64,000 nt of DNA from Methanobacterium petrolearium (GCF_017873625.1 NZ_JAGGKL010000007.1:62001-126000), one strand, 5' to 3'; positions 16,212 to 25,323 are shown, counted from the stretch's first letter. Notes: generated by a model from the sequence alone, not told the origin. Numbers and translations are program-made.

Positions 16212-17387
16212 TTAAATATCCCTTACCAGTCCCGCCAGTTGGTTGAGATTCCTCACTTCATGAATCTCTGCCCCAGCAGCCCGGTAATGAGAAACACAGC
16301 TATCCACCACATCCCATTTCTTCTGTTCCTCAGGGTTGAGGATCATAACCTTCCGACATTTCCTTGCCATCTTCTCCACTAACTCAGCACTTTGAGGTAT
16401 CTTATCCTTTTTAGGGCCGGCCCAGTCCCTGCAGTCACTGAGTATCATGAGGGTGGTTTTTCGGTTCAGTTGCACTTTATCCAGGAATGATTCAAATGCA
16501 TGGTACATGTTACTGGTTCCATGGATCATCAAATTTTTCTGCTGGATATCCCTTACTTTGATAAAAGCATCCATCATATTAGGTTCATCCAGGGCAACTG
16601 TAGTTTCAACTGATTTATTATCAAAATCAAAAACTCTAACTCTTCTAAATGAGTTTTGTGCAGCGTAAACCAAGCAGAAAAACCAGTTACTGATCCAGTC
16701 ACAGGAACCACTGACATCGTTCAGGAAGAAATGATAATTCTTTTTAAGTTGAGGTTTACTTTTAACCAGGTCAATCAATGCACCTCCATACTGAAGGTTT
16801 TTGCGGATGGTTCGACGAACATCAGGACGCATAATTCTGGCCTGGCGCTGACGCCTGCTTCTCACCATAGCAATCTTTTTGCCCATCTTTTGACATACAA
16901 GGAAAAGCTCAGGATCAAATGAATTCAAGGTATTAATATCCTGGGAGAGAAGGTCAGTTTCAGAGGGCATATCACTGTAATCATCAAGGGGAGGATGATA
17001 ATCTATCTCATTGGACTTAATTTCACGGGCTTTACAATCAGAAACATCCTCCTGGTGTGAAATGGTCCATTGATGGGTGGTTTTAGTAGACCATACATTC
17101 TTTTTTGATGTTTGAGCCGAACCCTCATCATCCTCTTTATCAGTAACATCAGCAGCAGTTTCCTGGAAAAATTCATCAAAAAGATGGTTAAAAATAGGTC
17201 TATGTTTCTGTTCCTTGACATAAACCGAGGCCAGTGCTTCTTTAAAGTAAGGATCATCTTCACTCACTAAATTTCGAACCTGCTCACCAGTATAAGTACT
17301 TCTTATGCTTACTGGAATTCCGTTTTCCCTTAAAATTTTAGAAAAATAGATGATATTGTCCATGAACTCTTCACACTCGCTTTTCAT
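16212..17387 (-). CDS. VWA-domain protein, CoxE-like
   Basis: A 391-aa protein of the CoxE-like family. The N-terminal half is helical and charged, with an acidic low-complexity stretch (about 78-150). The von Willebrand A domain starts near 217 with the MIDAS motif DVSGS (Asp224, Ser226, Ser228), followed later by the conserved Thr and Asp positions (MILSDCRDW). Such proteins act with a MoxR AAA+ ATPase as a chaperone that inserts metals or remodels target proteins. The MoxR gene lies directly upstream on the same strand with a 62-base gap, giving an operon. No CO dehydrogenase, nitric oxide reductase or other classical client is adjacent, so the target is unknown. Confidence 0.88.
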   Translation of the reverse strand: MKSECEEFMDNIIYFSKILRENGIPVSIRSTYTGEQVRNLVSEDDPYFKEALASVYVKEQKHRPIFNHLFDEFFQETAADVTDKEDDEGSAQTSKKNVWSTKTTHQWTISHQEDVSDCKAREIKSNEIDYHPPLDDYSDMPSETDLLSQDINTLNSFDPELFLVCQKMGKKIAMVRSRRQRQARIMRPDVRRTIRKNLQYGGALIDLVKSKPQLKKNYHFFLNDVSGSCDWISNWFFCLVYAAQNSFRRVRVFDFDNKSVETTVALDEPNMMDAFIKVRDIQQKNLMIHGTSNMYHAFESFLDKVQLNRKTTLMILSDCRDWAGPKKDKIPQSAELVEKMARKCRKVMILNPEEQKKWDVVDSCVSHYRAAGAEIHEVRNLNQLAGLVRDI

Positions 17388-17449
17388 AATCCTAATTATT
17401 CAGAATTGTACATTTAATGGTTCAATGTATTTGAATAAATATCTCCTAT

Positions 17450-18334
17450 TCAATCTGACGAGTTGAATATCATAGAATTAACCTTCTTAAGGTCGTCTTC
17501 TGACTTCACCACCACTCGCACGGTATTTTTCAGGGATTGGTCACTGCTCAAGGATCTACCACCATCTTCACATTTACCAGTAGCAATTAATGTTTGGATC
17601 CAGTCCACAGTTGCCCTGATTGAAGGTTTTTTCACCAGGTCAAGTTTCCTGATCCTTGCAATGAACCCCACCACCCTTTCTACCAGGATGGATGGTGCTT
17701 CTGGGACCAGTGCTTTAACAATCTCAATCTCCCTTTCCGGTGTTGGATAGTTGATATACAGGAATAAACACCTATCTCTGGTTTCATCAAGTAGCATCCT
17801 CTGGGAATTAGAAGTTAAAACTACTAAAATATCATTCTGGAGTTGGAAAGTGCCCAGATCATTGACGGTTATCTCTTTTTCTCCCAGGGCCTGAAGTAGG
17901 AAACTTTCCACCTCCTCATCTGCCTTGTCAATTTCATCAATAAGCATTACTGATGGGGTATGATTAATGAAAGCCTGAAGTAAAGGTCTTTTAATGAAGA
18001 ATTCCTCGCTAAAAACGTCTTTATCCAATTTGTTCATGTTAGTTTCTTTAAGGCGAGACATCTCCAGGTGCAATAGCTGTTTTTGATAATTCCACTCTCC
18101 CACCATTTGTTCAAACGTTATACCCTCATAACACTGCACCCGGAAAAAATCCCGGTCCAGAGCACGTGCAACTGCCTTGGAAAGTTCTGTCTTACCAGTA
18201 CCGGGTGGCCCCTCTACCAGGATGGGTTTTCCAAGTTCCAGGGCTAAAAATAGGGTCATAATTATATTATCGTCGGGAATATAATTTGATTGAATTAAAA
18301 GTTTTTTAATCTGGTTTTTATCTAAAACAGGCAT
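17450..18334 (-). CDS. MoxR-family AAA+ ATPase
   Basis: A 294-aa AAA+ protein with Walker A GPPGTGKTE (residues 42-50), Walker B MLIDEID (130-136), sensor 1 in VVLTSNSQR, and an arginine-finger-like TRDRCLFL. This is the usual MoxR architecture with a C-terminal lid domain. The ATPase should form a hexamer and work with the VWA protein encoded just downstream. MoxR proteins remodel protein complexes, often during cofactor insertion. No ribosome site is seen before the ATG, and 329 bases of gene-free DNA lie upstream. Confidence 0.93.
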   Translation of the reverse strand: MPVLDKNQIKKLLIQSNYIPDDNIIMTLFLALELGKPILVEGPPGTGKTELSKAVARALDRDFFRVQCYEGITFEQMVGEWNYQKQLLHLEMSRLKETNMNKLDKDVFSEEFFIKRPLLQAFINHTPSVMLIDEIDKADEEVESFLLQALGEKEITVNDLGTFQLQNDILVVLTSNSQRMLLDETRDRCLFLYINYPTPEREIEIVKALVPEAPSILVERVVGFIARIRKLDLVKKPSIRATVDWIQTLIATGKCEDGGRSLSSDQSLKNTVRVVVKSEDDLKKVNSMIFNSSD

Positions 18335-18663
18335 TTTTGTAGGTTCTGATTTGTCTTGGTTAATGGGAGACCCTCCACTTTTTCTTAGCAGATCTCAATT
18401 TACCATACTTAACTTATCATATTATATTTTCAAGTTAATGCTTTAAAAATTGAGTCACGAACAGTTCGCATAATTAGAAACTGATTACAAGTAAAATAAA
18501 AATCCTAGTAATTACAATTTGTATCTAATTAAAATTTAATTTCAGTTGATCTTAGATTAATAGAATTTATATAATAGAATATTATTACACTAGTGATGTT
18601 ATAAAAATTATAGATGGGCAAAAAGCTTAAATGAATCGTTCATTCTATAATAAATAGATAATC
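18335..18663. other. gene-free divergent promoter region
   Basis: These 329 AT-rich bases lie between the divergent MoxR gene and the zinc-ribbon membrane protein gene. I see AT boxes (TTTATATAATAG near 18568 and CTATAATAAAT near 18645) suited to archaeal promoters, but no ORF or clear repeat. Confidence 0.5.
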
Positions 18664-19518
18664 ATGCCTTACCTGATTTGTCAAAGTTGCGGTGGCTATT
18701 ACGAGCTAGAAGAAGATGAATCACCCCAAGATTTTGACCGTTGCCGTTGTGGAGGGGAACTGATCTATACTGAACACTTATATAATAAGCCAGATAAGCC
18801 CAAAGGCAATGGTAAGAAACTTTTTACGTTATTATTGATTTTTCTTGCATTGGTGATTATTGTAGGGTCTTTCATAGCATTATCTATGCCACCAGTAGGT
18901 AACAATTCAGGATCATCATCACTTCTGGGTTCTGACTATCGTGGAACAGTGACCAAAGAGGTTTTAGCAGCTTCTGATTCCACATCATCTGATAAAAAGA
19001 CCATTGCTGTTATCACCGGGATGCATCCCCGTGAAAAACTTTCCATAGAAACAGTTAGTGATGTTGTTAACCAGTACAGTTTATCAGCCAACGAAGAAAT
19101 TATTCATTACAGTGTTAACGTCACCAACAATCCCAATAATTATTACACAGGACGTTCCAGTGGGGAAGGACTGGTTGCAAGATATATTGTACCTGATGTA
19201 AAAAAATCCAATGTTGATGTGGTAATTATATGTCATGACCATGCCCCTGGTTATGGAAGAGGATATTATATTGCTACTCCTAAAATGGACTCTGTATCAG
19301 TGGTTTTAGGTGAGAAAATAGAGAAAGATTTATCTGAATTCACATATTACAGATCCACAGCCAATGCTGAGCACGGATCATCCACATTAACAGTTTCCTA
19401 TCCCCTGGCCAGTAACGGGACTGGTACCTTAGTATATGAGATGCCAGAATGGGCTACTTATACCCGTGCTTATCATGAGAGTAAAAAACTTATCTCCACC
19501 TGTTTCCAGGGAATTTGA
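18664..19518 (+). CDS. zinc-ribbon, single-pass membrane protein with an M14-like extracytoplasmic domain
   Basis: This 284-aa protein begins with a cytoplasmic zinc ribbon (Cys6, Cys9, Cys27, Cys29), then one transmembrane helix (about 52-74). The remaining 210 residues should lie outside. That domain starts with IAVITGMHPREKLSIE, where His121 and Glu124 fit the HxxE zinc motif of M14 carboxypeptidases and succinylglutamate desuccinylase-like enzymes. VVIICHDHAPG offers His191/His193 as the third ligand, and LVYEMPEWATY offers Glu259/Glu262 as the catalytic base. If correct, it is a small divergent extracytoplasmic amidase or peptidase, possibly acting on cell-wall peptides. This rests on motif order only; a sporadic match is possible. 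Confidence 0.65.
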   Translation: MPYLICQSCGGYYELEEDESPQDFDRCRCGGELIYTEHLYNKPDKPKGNGKKLFTLLLIFLALVIIVGSFIALSMPPVGNNSGSSSLLGSDYRGTVTKEVLAASDSTSSDKKTIAVITGMHPREKLSIETVSDVVNQYSLSANEEIIHYSVNVTNNPNNYYTGRSSGEGLVARYIVPDVKKSNVDVVIICHDHAPGYGRGYYIATPKMDSVSVVLGEKIEKDLSEFTYYRSTANAEHGSSTLTVSYPLASNGTGTLVYEMPEWATYTRAYHESKKLISTCFQGI

Positions 19519-19590
19519 ATGGAAATTTTATTAATCTATTCATTAATTTTTATTTTACCTTCCAAAAAAAACTTCTTTTGATGTAGATTG

Positions 19591-19602
19591 AGGAGGTGAT
19601 CC
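19591..19602 (+). other. orphan 12-base complement of the 16S rRNA 3' end
   Basis: AGGAGGTGATCC at 19591-19602 is the exact reverse complement of the universal 16S 3' tail GGATCACCTCCT. No sensible start codon follows at normal spacing. It also forms alternative small hairpins (GGAGG/CCTCC and GTGAT/ATCAC). It lies between two plus-strand genes, about 150 bases before the DUF389 gene. Confidence 0.4.
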
Positions 19603-19753
19603 CTCCATCACAGATACATAATAGTATTGATTTATATAAAATAGTTAAGATATTATCAGAGAGAAATAACGACATTTGTATGGCTACAGATAGCAGTTGA
19701 TAATGAGAACAAAAAATTTGTTCCTAATATCATATAATAATGAGGAATTTAAC

Positions 19754-20761
19754 ATGTTAGACTCTTTTGGCACTCTTCTGCACGGTGATCCCGTAGACAA
19801 AGCAGAAGTAAAACGCTTGCGGGATCTTATATTGTTTGAAAATACAGATCTTAAAAAAAGTCTGGTAAGATTTTTCTGTCTTTTGATTCTCTCTTCAGGC
19901 ATTGCTACTTATGGTTTGATAGGAAATTCTGTGGCTGCAGTTATTGGAGCGATGATTATCGCACCACTCATGATGCCTATTATGGGTCTTGCCTTTGGAA
20001 TCAGTATTGGTGATTCCCGTGCCATGAAAGATTCGTTACTTGTTAGTTTAGGAGGGATCCTGGCAGCCATTATTGTTGGGTTCCTGTTGACTTTTCCAGT
20101 GGCCATCTTCGTCCACCCACAAAGCATAGATCAGATCATGATTCGTACTTCACCAAAACTTCTGGATCTTCTAGCTGCTCTGGTTACCGGGCTTGCCGGA
20201 GCTTTTGCCATGTCACGTAAAGATGTTTCCGATACCCTGCCTGGAGTGGCTATTGCCATATCACTGGTTCCACCACTATCGAATACCGGTATTTTACTGG
20301 CAACCTCCAATTTTTCCCTGGCAATGGGGAGTTTCCTACTTTTTTTAACCAACTATTTTGCCATATTACTGACAGGAGCTGCTCTTTATGGAGTTATGGG
20401 TTTTCCAAAGGTAGCTTTTAGCAATCAATCATTCAAGGCTAGGCGTAAAGGTATTAGCATTGCTTTGATTTTGATTCTGTTAATCACCGTACCGCTGGCT
20501 TACACCAGCTATGAATCTTTAATTGACAATACTGTAAAAGCAAATGTTTATGATGAATCAACTACTTGGTTGAATGGCACTGGATACATTGTTGCCTCAG
20601 TTGACACACGTATTTTAAACAATACTGTGGTGGTTGCACTTGTAGGTGATGGTAATTTACCTCCTATTGAAGAACTTCAACAATCACTCCAGGGAAAACT
20701 TTACGGAAGGACACTCAGGGTTGAAGTTGTCAATTCAACTGTATACAACTTGGATAATTGA
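19754..20761 (+). CDS. DUF389-family multipass membrane protein
   Basis: A 335-aa membrane protein of the DUF389 family found in archaea and bacteria. Visible family features are AAVIGAMIIAPLMMPIMGLAFG (here split in two halves around the Met-Pro), the GFAM-like loop AMSRKDVSDTLPGVAIAISLVPPLS, and a C-terminal soluble domain after about residue 235. Some six to seven helices are predicted. I chose ATG 19754, since GAGGA lies 7 bases before it; the frame is open from TTG 19697 but that stretch is hydrophilic and lacks a ribosome site. The molecular function is not established for the family. Its gene is convergent with a surface protein gene. Confidence 0.87.
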   Translation: MLDSFGTLLHGDPVDKAEVKRLRDLILFENTDLKKSLVRFFCLLILSSGIATYGLIGNSVAAVIGAMIIAPLMMPIMGLAFGISIGDSRAMKDSLLVSLGGILAAIIVGFLLTFPVAIFVHPQSIDQIMIRTSPKLLDLLAALVTGLAGAFAMSRKDVSDTLPGVAIAISLVPPLSNTGILLATSNFSLAMGSFLLFLTNYFAILLTGAALYGVMGFPKVAFSNQSFKARRKGISIALILILLITVPLAYTSYESLIDNTVKANVYDESTTWLNGTGYIVASVDTRILNNTVVVALVGDGNLPPIEELQQSLQGKLYGRTLRVEVVNSTVYNLDN

Positions 20762-20915
20762 CATGCTCCATGAATCCGGTGGTGTAATAATGTTAAAAAT
20801 AATACTTGACACCCTTTGATCTTTTTTAATTAACACTCCTGGATCTTTTTTACAACAAATACTTAAAATGAATCCTTTATTTAGATTGTATAATAAAAAA
20901 AATGGGGAAAAGGGA

Positions 20916-22943
20916 TTATGATCCCTTTTTATATATACAGACCAATCCGCCAAGGACCATCAGGATAGCCAGGATTACTCCGGGTAGTGGTACTCCGGTT
21001 TTCTGCATTGCTATTGTCTGGGCGTTAACCACGGATGTTGAGGTGCCGGAAGATCCCAAAATGGTTACCAAAGTGTTAACAGTTTGATAATCAGCAGCAG
21101 TAACTGTAGCAATACCTGGACCTTCATCAGCTCTTAAAATAGCCGTAGCCAGGCCATTGACCCATTGTTCTACAACTGTTTTACTTCCCACATTACCCAG
21201 GTTGGTGGTGAAGGTCACCCTGGGTCCGCTGAAAAACATAGCTGCATCTGCCCTATGATTACCACCTGCTACATCATGATAAACATCAGCAGTGATGACA
21301 GAACTCTGCCCTGCTTTTATAGTAGAGGGGTTGGCGTTAATATTTAAAACCAGCCAGGGGTAATAGTTTAAAGTTCCGTTTCCTTCAAAAAACTTAGCAG
21401 AATCAGGGCTGTTGGTTCCATACCAGTTATAGGTGGCAGCGGTGTTGCTGTTTTCCAGTTTGTGGAAAAGTTTATCCAGATCATCCCGGATGGGTTTTAA
21501 AATAGGTTCCAGTTCAGGATGATTTTTAATGGCATCATCAATGGGCTTGAGCATTTCATCGATACTGGGTCCAAATGAAGAGAATAAGAAGTTCTGAATG
21601 TAAGAATCGAAGTTTGCAATCCGGTTGTAGTTTATGGTACCATTGAATGAACATGTCACAATACCAATTCCTGAACCATCGCCCTCCATGTTGTTTCCCA
21701 TAATCGTTGTATGGTTAAAACCTGCAGCAACCATGGAAACATCATTAGCTCCATTTACTCCCCTCACATTGTTAAATAACATGTTAAGGTGGTGTAATGC
21801 TGTGCCCACAATTCCAGCTGCTATGTTGGGTGAGGTAATATTAGAAATACTATTGTTTTCTAATGTTGCATTTTCAAATAGTCCCAGACCTAACATTCCC
21901 ACAGCTGCCTTGGCATTACTGATATCTGACACTAGATTATTTTCTAATTTCAAAGCACCTAAAGCAACTGCTACAATCCCTACAGCCTGTTCATCGGCAG
22001 ATATTTGGGATATCTGATTTTCTGAAACCATAACAGTCCCGTTACCTATTATGGCAGCTTCAATAGCATAAACAGTGCTTCCGGTCCCTCCTTCAAGTAG
22101 GGATAACTCATTAGCCAAAATCAAAGCATTAACACTGCTGGTGACTAATTCCATCCCCATGATAGCACTGGTGGCACGGATTCCATTAATTATATTTTCA
22201 CTAACAATTAAATTGGTAACATTAGCCACTTCTGGATTTCCATCGGCACCTTTACTCTTTCCCAATTGAATTGCAAAGACACTACCATTAACCCCCAGTG
22301 CTTGGATGTTAGATATAGTGTTTCCCATGAGATTGAAATCGGTTACAGTGCCATTGGTATTAACTGTGATGGCTTTTACTGATCCTTGACCCAAAATATT
22401 TGCTATGATATTATCTGAAACTGTGAAGAAACCTCCAGTGAGATTTCCCAGGATACCGGTTTCGGACTGGCCAGTTATAACATTGCCAACTAGGGTAGTG
22501 TTAGCACCGGAAACTGCAATCCCTGTTGTACCTCCACTGATTTCATTATTTTTCACAGTACAGTTATCCGCACTGATATTAACCCCAGTTCCTGTCACAG
22601 AATTAGTTATTTTAAAACCATCTATGGTACTTCCACTACCATCACCGGTAGCATCATTCACTACAGTGATTCCAGTGTTTGAGGCTTGTATTTCAACTTC
22701 ATCACCAGAATTGGCCTTTATGGTTAGTTTTTTATTTACAATAACGTCTTCAGTGTAGGTTCCACTGTACACATTGATAATATCATCATTAAGAGTGTTG
22801 GGGTTATCAATTGCTGATTGAATAGTAGTATAAATCTTCCCGGTTCCCACATCCCATTGGGCTGCAGATACATTACTAATACCTAAAAAAAGAATTGTAA
22901 TCAATAATAAAGCCTTAATGACTCGTTTATCAATTTTTCCCAA
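20916..22943 (-). CDS. secreted beta-helix surface protein (adhesin-like)
   Basis: A 675-aa exported protein. A signal peptide covers residues 1-27 (ALLLITILFLGISNVSAA). Residues 35-450 form a right-handed parallel beta-helix with repeating N-x-I/L-x-x-N/I elements such as VKNNEISG and LENNSISNI. An alpha-helical stretch (about 465-500) interrupts, followed by an Ig-like big domain with FTTNLGNVGSKTVVEQW. The C-terminus has KTGVPLPGVILAILMVLGGL and a basic tail. The start is TTG 22943, decided by AAGGAGGT six bases upstream. It shares the C-terminal anchor and the FTTNLGNVGSK-type domain with the protein at 42.4 kb. It is probably displayed on the cell surface for adhesion; the ligand is unknown. 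Confidence 0.88.
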   Translation of the reverse strand: MGKIDKRVIKALLLITILFLGISNVSAAQWDVGTGKIYTTIQSAIDNPNTLNDDIINVYSGTYTEDVIVNKKLTIKANSGDEVEIQASNTGITVVNDATGDGSGSTIDGFKITNSVTGTGVNISADNCTVKNNEISGGTTGIAVSGANTTLVGNVITGQSETGILGNLTGGFFTVSDNIIANILGQGSVKAITVNTNGTVTDFNLMGNTISNIQALGVNGSVFAIQLGKSKGADGNPEVANVTNLIVSENIINGIRATSAIMGMELVTSSVNALILANELSLLEGGTGSTVYAIEAAIIGNGTVMVSENQISQISADEQAVGIVAVALGALKLENNLVSDISNAKAAVGMLGLGLFENATLENNSISNITSPNIAAGIVGTALHHLNMLFNNVRGVNGANDVSMVAAGFNHTTIMGNNMEGDGSGIGIVTCSFNGTINYNRIANFDSYIQNFLFSSFGPSIDEMLKPIDDAIKNHPELEPILKPIRDDLDKLFHKLENSNTAATYNWYGTNSPDSAKFFEGNGTLNYYPWLVLNINANPSTIKAGQSSVITADVYHDVAGGNHRADAAMFFSGPRVTFTTNLGNVGSKTVVEQWVNGLATAILRADEGPGIATVTAADYQTVNTLVTILGSSGTSTSVVNAQTIAMQKTGVPLPGVILAILMVLGGLVCIYKKGS

Positions 22944-23185
22944 ATTTTTACCTCCTTTGTTAAATAATTAAAAACATGTAATATTTTTAGAGTAACGACA
23001 TAATAAAGCCACACATTCCTGTTTAAAAGAAAAAATTTATAAGCAATAACAAAAATTCAGTGTCCCACTAAAATTCCTAGAATATCATTCCAGGGGGTTT
23101 GGTGAATTCCAGGCAAAATAATTATATTATAGGAGGATTTGGGAAAAATTTCAAAAAAATAAAGTTTATAAAAAACATAAAACGT

Positions 23186-23581
23186 TCAATCCATATTTAA
23201 AGACTCCTGGATAGTTTCTACAATACAAACCCGGTTCCAACCCACCACATCCACAGCTATATCCTCTAACTCTGATGGGACTTCTTCCAATCCATAAGGA
23301 CGTATAAGAACGATGGGTTTATTCAACTCACGGGCAATATCCACCTGAGCACCAATCAAGTCATGATGCTTTGAGTAAAGGCCACTGAGGATGATAACCA
23401 AATCTACTGGTTCAATCTGTTGTTTAAGTTCATCCTTACTGGTTTTTCCAGGTACACCATGGTCCTGCCATTGGAAATCATGAGCTTCAATAAGTTTACG
23501 TATAAAGGTCAGGTACTCCTCATCACCTTCCCCATTGTGACTGATAAATAATTGATATTCCCTAAGATCATCTTCAAACAT
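23186..23581 (-). CDS. standalone TIR-like protein (MTH538/ThsB-like family)
   Basis: A 131-aa single-domain protein resembling the MTH538 TIR-like family of Methanothermobacter and the ThsB-type TIR domains of Thoeris defence. Seen are beta-A YQLFISHNGEGDE (residues 9-21), a switch region around QWQDHGVPGK, VDLVIILSGLYS (59-70), the helix LIGAQVDIAREL, then KPIVLIRPYG. At the position of the catalytic Glu of NAD-cleaving TIRs (E-I-x-x-A) I read Gln79-Val-Asp-Ile-Ala, so hydrolase activity is doubtful. Possible roles are nucleotide-signal synthesis or binding, or a scaffold. A 69-aa gene lies 52 bases upstream on the same strand. No ThsA-like effector is visible nearby. Fold assignment fairly sure, role unknown. 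Confidence 0.78.
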   Translation of the reverse strand: MFEDDLREYQLFISHNGEGDEEYLTFIRKLIEAHDFQWQDHGVPGKTSKDELKQQIEPVDLVIILSGLYSKHHDLIGAQVDIARELNKPIVLIRPYGLEEVPSELEDIAVDVVGWNRVCIVETIQESLNMD

Positions 23582-23633
23582 TAAAACACCACCTGCAGAA
23601 ATATTTTTTTTTGGCCGATTGATAATTCAATCA

Positions 23634-23843
23634 TTATTTCAATCTGTTGATCAATTCCTTTTTCTTATTTTCATCGTGAAGCCAAACTTTAACTTCTTTC
23701 CACACCACATTGCATTTATCTTCAAGCTTCATTCCCACCACCATTCTAATGGCCAGATCCACACCTTTTCTTTCCTTACGATCTTCAGGATGGAGATCAA
23801 CTTCCTCTAGAAAATCTTTCAAGTATCTTAAATAACAACTCAT
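23634..23843 (-). CDS. small helical protein upstream of the TIR-like gene
   Basis: A 69-aa charged, helical protein with no recognised family. It starts MSCYLRYLKDFLEEVDL and contains HPEDRKERKGVDLAIRMV, two or three helices being likely. I placed the start at ATG 23843 because GGAGGT lies seven bases before it. An ATG eight codons earlier has no such site. It precedes the TIR-like gene by 52 bases in the same direction, so the two may be co-expressed. A physical link between the products is only a suggestion from position. Confidence 0.6.
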   Translation of the reverse strand: MSCYLRYLKDFLEEVDLHPEDRKERKGVDLAIRMVVGMKLEDKCNVVWKEVKVWLHDENKKKELINRLK

Positions 23844-23979
23844 ATTGTCTACCTCCCAATCACCCATGGAATATTTACAACCACATTCATAACCACGTAT
23901 TAAATAGATAAATGATTATAGAATCTAATTAATATTATATGGTATCTTTTATGGTATGATTTTAGAGGGTATGGTTCCC

Positions 23980-24807
23980 ATGGAGAATAAATTTACAGTA
24001 GCACTGTGTCAGATGCAGGTTGTTAGAGATAAAAATGAGAATATAAAACATGCCACGGCCATGATCAGTGAAGCTGCATCTAATTCAGATATGGTGATAC
24101 TTCCTGAGATGTGGAATTGTCCATATGATGTCAGTTTATTCCCAGAATATGCCGAAGAAAGGGATAACAGCCCCAGCCTTGAAGCCATTTCCAGGGCAGC
24201 AATCGAAGAAGAAGTGTATATTGTGGCTGGTTCCATCCCAGAAAAACAGCAGGGGAACATCTACAATTCCAGTTTCCTTTTCAACCCCCAGGGTGAGATA
24301 ATAGGAGTTCATCGAAAGGTTCACCTTTTTGATATTGACGTTGCTGGCAAAATCAGTTTCAAAGAGTCCCAAACAATTACTGCAGGTAACAAAATCACAG
24401 TGGTAGATACAGATCTGGGTAAAATTGGCATATGCATCTGTTATGATATGCGGTTCCCAGAACTCCTGCGCCTCATGGCACTGGAAGGTGCACAGTTAAT
24501 CGTGGTCCCAGGAGCATTTAACATGACCACCGGACCTGACCACTGGAAACCACTTATCCAGGTCCGTGCACTTGATAATCAAGTATTCATGGCTGCTGTT
24601 TCACCTGCCAGGGATGAAAATGCCTCTTATGTTGCTTATGGTCATTCCATAGTTGCAGATCCCTGGGGAACCGTTTTAAAAGAGGCAGGCAAAGGTGAAA
24701 CAATTGTATATAGTGATGTTGATCTTTCAATGATTAAAAAGATCACTAGCGAGCTCCCACTCCTCGAAAACCGGCGAAGTGACCTGTACCAACTTATAAA
24801 AAAATAA
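23980..24807 (+). CDS. carbon-nitrogen hydrolase (nitrilase superfamily, omega-amidase/Nit2-like)
   Basis: About 275 aa of the nitrilase superfamily with the full Glu-Lys-Cys triad: Glu43 in ILPEMWNCPYD, Lys113 in HRKVHLFD and Cys154 in ICICYDMRFPE. The MWNCPYD and RFPE signatures are those of the Nit2/omega-amidase branch, which hydrolyses alpha-ketoglutaramate or similar deaminated products. Metabolite repair is therefore plausible. The start is taken as ATG 23980, with GAGGGT nine bases upstream; the frame is open from ATG 23956. It stands alone, divergent from the TIR-like pair. Exact substrate uncertain. Confidence 0.92.
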   Translation: MENKFTVALCQMQVVRDKNENIKHATAMISEAASNSDMVILPEMWNCPYDVSLFPEYAEERDNSPSLEAISRAAIEEEVYIVAGSIPEKQQGNIYNSSFLFNPQGEIIGVHRKVHLFDIDVAGKISFKESQTITAGNKITVVDTDLGKIGICICYDMRFPELLRLMALEGAQLIVVPGAFNMTTGPDHWKPLIQVRALDNQVFMAAVSPARDENASYVAYGHSIVADPWGTVLKEAGKGETIVYSDVDLSMIKKITSELPLLENRRSDLYQLIKK

Positions 24808-24879
24808 AATGACCCTAGAGTTTTTTACTTATTTCAATATACATCTTAAACAGTTTATAGCACATAAAAATGGGGAACA

Positions 24880-25323
24880 ATGATCAAGCATTTAGAAGAT
24901 AATGAGATAGAAGAAGTTATGGATGTATGGTTGAAGACCAATATTACAGCCCACAATTTCATACCAGAAGACTATTGGATTGGCCAATGTGAAGTTGTTC
25001 TGGAGGAATATCTCCCAAGTTCTACAACCTTTGTTTATAAAGAAGATAATGTGATTAAAGGATTTATTAGCATTAAAAAAAATAAAAAATATTCATTTAT
25101 AGGTGCCTTATTCATTTTAGAAGAATATCAGCAGAAAGGCATAGGAAAAAAACTCGTAAATCATTGTAAATCTTTAGATTCACCTTTAGAAGTATGTGCC
25201 TATGTAGAAAACGTTAATGCAGTAAACTTTTATAGGCATTGTGGGTTTTCAATTATATCCAAGCAACCCAATGAAAATTCAGGAGTTATGGAATATACAA
25301 TGCAGTGGAAAAACGATAGCTAA
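24880..25323 (+). CDS. GNAT-family N-acetyltransferase
   Basis: A 147-aa acetyl-CoA-dependent acetyltransferase. The acetyl-CoA pyrophosphate loop EEYQQKGIGKKLVNH is at about residues 86-100, in the Q/R-x-x-G-x-G/A form. The final NAVNFYRHCGFSIIS segment is a typical GNAT motif B. The N-terminus LEDNEIEEVMDVWLKTN resembles the putative acetyltransferase YjaB/YhdJ group. It may modify a small molecule or a protein N-terminus; the substrate cannot be read from sequence. It follows the nitrilase gene by 72 bases on the same strand. Confidence 0.88.
   Translation: MIKHLEDNEIEEVMDVWLKTNITAHNFIPEDYWIGQCEVVLEEYLPSSTTFVYKEDNVIKGFISIKKNKKYSFIGALFILEEYQQKGIGKKLVNHCKSLDSPLEVCAYVENVNAVNFYRHCGFSIISKQPNENSGVMEYTMQWKNDS

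Noticed and set aside
21634..22758. Plus-strand frames over the surface protein gene
   Set aside because: They mirror the beta-helix repeats of the true minus-strand gene and lack start signals.
23186..25323. A complete Thoeris locus around the TIR-like gene
   Set aside because: No ThsA-like NADase or sirtuin/SLOG effector is encoded within several kb; neighbours are a nitrilase, a GNAT and a surface protein.
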